Positions 5,104-5,573 of a stretch of 5,573 nucleotides of DNA are shown here, piece by piece. The position numbers and the translations under genes are program-made. The notes under the pieces were generated by a model. It had not been told where the DNA came from and ran no database searches. It saw only the letters and a program-made list of their open reading frames with translations. Every line of letters begins with the position of its first letter. The stretch's first letter is position 1. Source of the stretch: an uncultured Nesterenkonia sp. (GTDB lineage Bacteria > Actinomycetota > Actinomycetes > Actinomycetales > Micrococcaceae); NCBI GenBank assembly GCA_946221825.1, contig CAMINA010000094.1, positions 1 through 5,573 on the forward strand. The letters are read 5' to 3'.

Positions 5104-5573
5104 ATGCCGGAGAATCAGGAGGCCCTGAGAGGGTTCATAGAAGGACATGTCGTACCCTCGCTGCAGGAGCTTCGGATTCTCCAGACGGCGCCCTCGCACC
5201 GCAGTCTGCTCCGTCAGGCGCTGAGCAAGCGAACAGTCGAGGTCCGCACGGTGGACCACACCGACGTCTTCGTCTTCGGCGGCACGGTCATCGGGGGCAT
5301 GGACCACCGGGTGACCACTCTGGTCAGTGCGCACGCTCGGCGGATCGCCGCGGACCAGACGCTGACGCGCAAGCACCTGCAGCTGCAGAACCTGCCGATC
5401 CCCTCAGAGGACCAGCCGCTTCCCGACGGCCTGGACATCCGCGCCTATGTGGCCGGCCCGCAGGTGGTGGCCGCTGTGGCCTATGTGCCGCTGGCCGCCC
5501 TGGAGGAACAGATCTCTCCGGAGGAGACGCTCGACGCCGAGCAGCTCGCCTCCCTGCGCAGCGGCCCGGCGAA
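5104..5573 (+). CDS. N-terminal part of an unassigned protein, possibly ATP-grasp-type ligase
   Basis: An open frame of 156 codons starts at ATG5104 and leaves the right edge without a stop. I do not recognise the gene with confidence. It has no signal peptide or membrane segment and begins MPENQEALRGFIEGHVVPSL. Residues 38-60 (QALSKRTVEVRTVDHTDVFVFGG) followed by 74-101 (VSAHARRIAADQTLTRK, then QLQNLPIPS) resemble the region before an ATP-grasp domain, where a short beta-alpha fold leads to an 'A..I..DK.LTK..L...G.PVP' pattern as in cyanophycin synthetase-like and glutamate ligases. Here the usual Lys is Gln85. The later DIRAYVAGPQVVAAVAYVPL (111-130) is strand-rich, but no ATP-binding KP motif is visible yet. 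Codon use matches the neighbours. Its ATG lies just after a -10 box with no ribosome binding site. It is divergent from the monooxygenase, with a 138-nt shared upstream region. That it is a real gene is well supported; the ATP-grasp call is tentative. Confidence 0.8.
   Translation, partial: MPENQEALRGFIEGHVVPSLQELRILQTAPSHRSLLRQALSKRTVEVRTVDHTDVFVFGGTVIGGMDHRVTTLVSAHARRIAADQTLTRKHLQLQNLPIPSEDQPLPDGLDIRAYVAGPQVVAAVAYVPLAALEEQISPEETLDAEQLASLRSGPA

Noticed and set aside
5056..5438. Minus-strand frames opposite the rightmost gene
   Set aside because: The plus frame from 5104 stays open to the edge, has a good -10 box and coherent protein composition; the minus frames lack motifs and would cross that promoter.

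Overview
The window is GC-rich, with short gene spacings, GTG and ATG starts, G/C-ending codons and GC-rich hairpins that lack U-tracts. This points to a high-GC actinobacterium. A Micrococcales-type organism is plausible, but the window cannot settle the genus. No rRNA, tRNA, CRISPR array, insertion sequence or phage gene was seen.

Left part (1-2650, + strand): three co-directional genes that look like the end of one operon. First is the 3' part of an ABC-importer ATPase of the CUT1/PotA/FbpC/PhnT type; its Walker A lies off the left edge. Next is a HAD-superfamily phosphatase/phosphomutase-like hydrolase whose GTG start overlaps the ATPase stop by 4 nt. Third is an endonuclease/exonuclease/phosphatase (EEP) superfamily metal-dependent hydrolase starting 22 nt later. 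A transporter ATPase joined to two phosphoester hydrolases without visible export signals suggests uptake of an organophosphate or phosphonate-like compound followed by cytosolic dephosphorylation. The substrate is inferred, not shown.

Middle (2651-3561): the operon is followed after 6 nt by a nested inverted repeat (2657-2715), then a probable promoter region with three TCAGGG repeats. Next is a 117-aa YtxH-like protein with one N-terminal hydrophobic segment and an Ala/Glu/Lys-rich helical tail, ending at a strong hairpin terminator. The remaining stretch between this gene and the convergent monooxygenase gene contains two more long hairpins: a perfect 18-bp inverted repeat and a 106-nt imperfect hairpin closed by another perfect 18-bp stem.

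Right part (3562-5573): on the minus strand is a complete flavin-dependent monooxygenase of the NtaA/SnaA/DszA group, most like dimethyl-sulfide monooxygenase DmoA, suggesting organosulfur use. A flavin reductase partner is not in the window. Divergently, a gene begins at 5104 and runs off the right edge. It has a TACTAT -10 box about 9 nt before its ATG and no Shine-Dalgarno, so it is probably translated from a leaderless mRNA. Its 156 visible residues are not firmly recognised, though one segment resembles the region that precedes an ATP-grasp domain.

No clearly new system was found. The best leads are the dense palindromes at gene ends, the transporter-HAD-EEP cassette, and the unassigned leaderless gene at the right edge.
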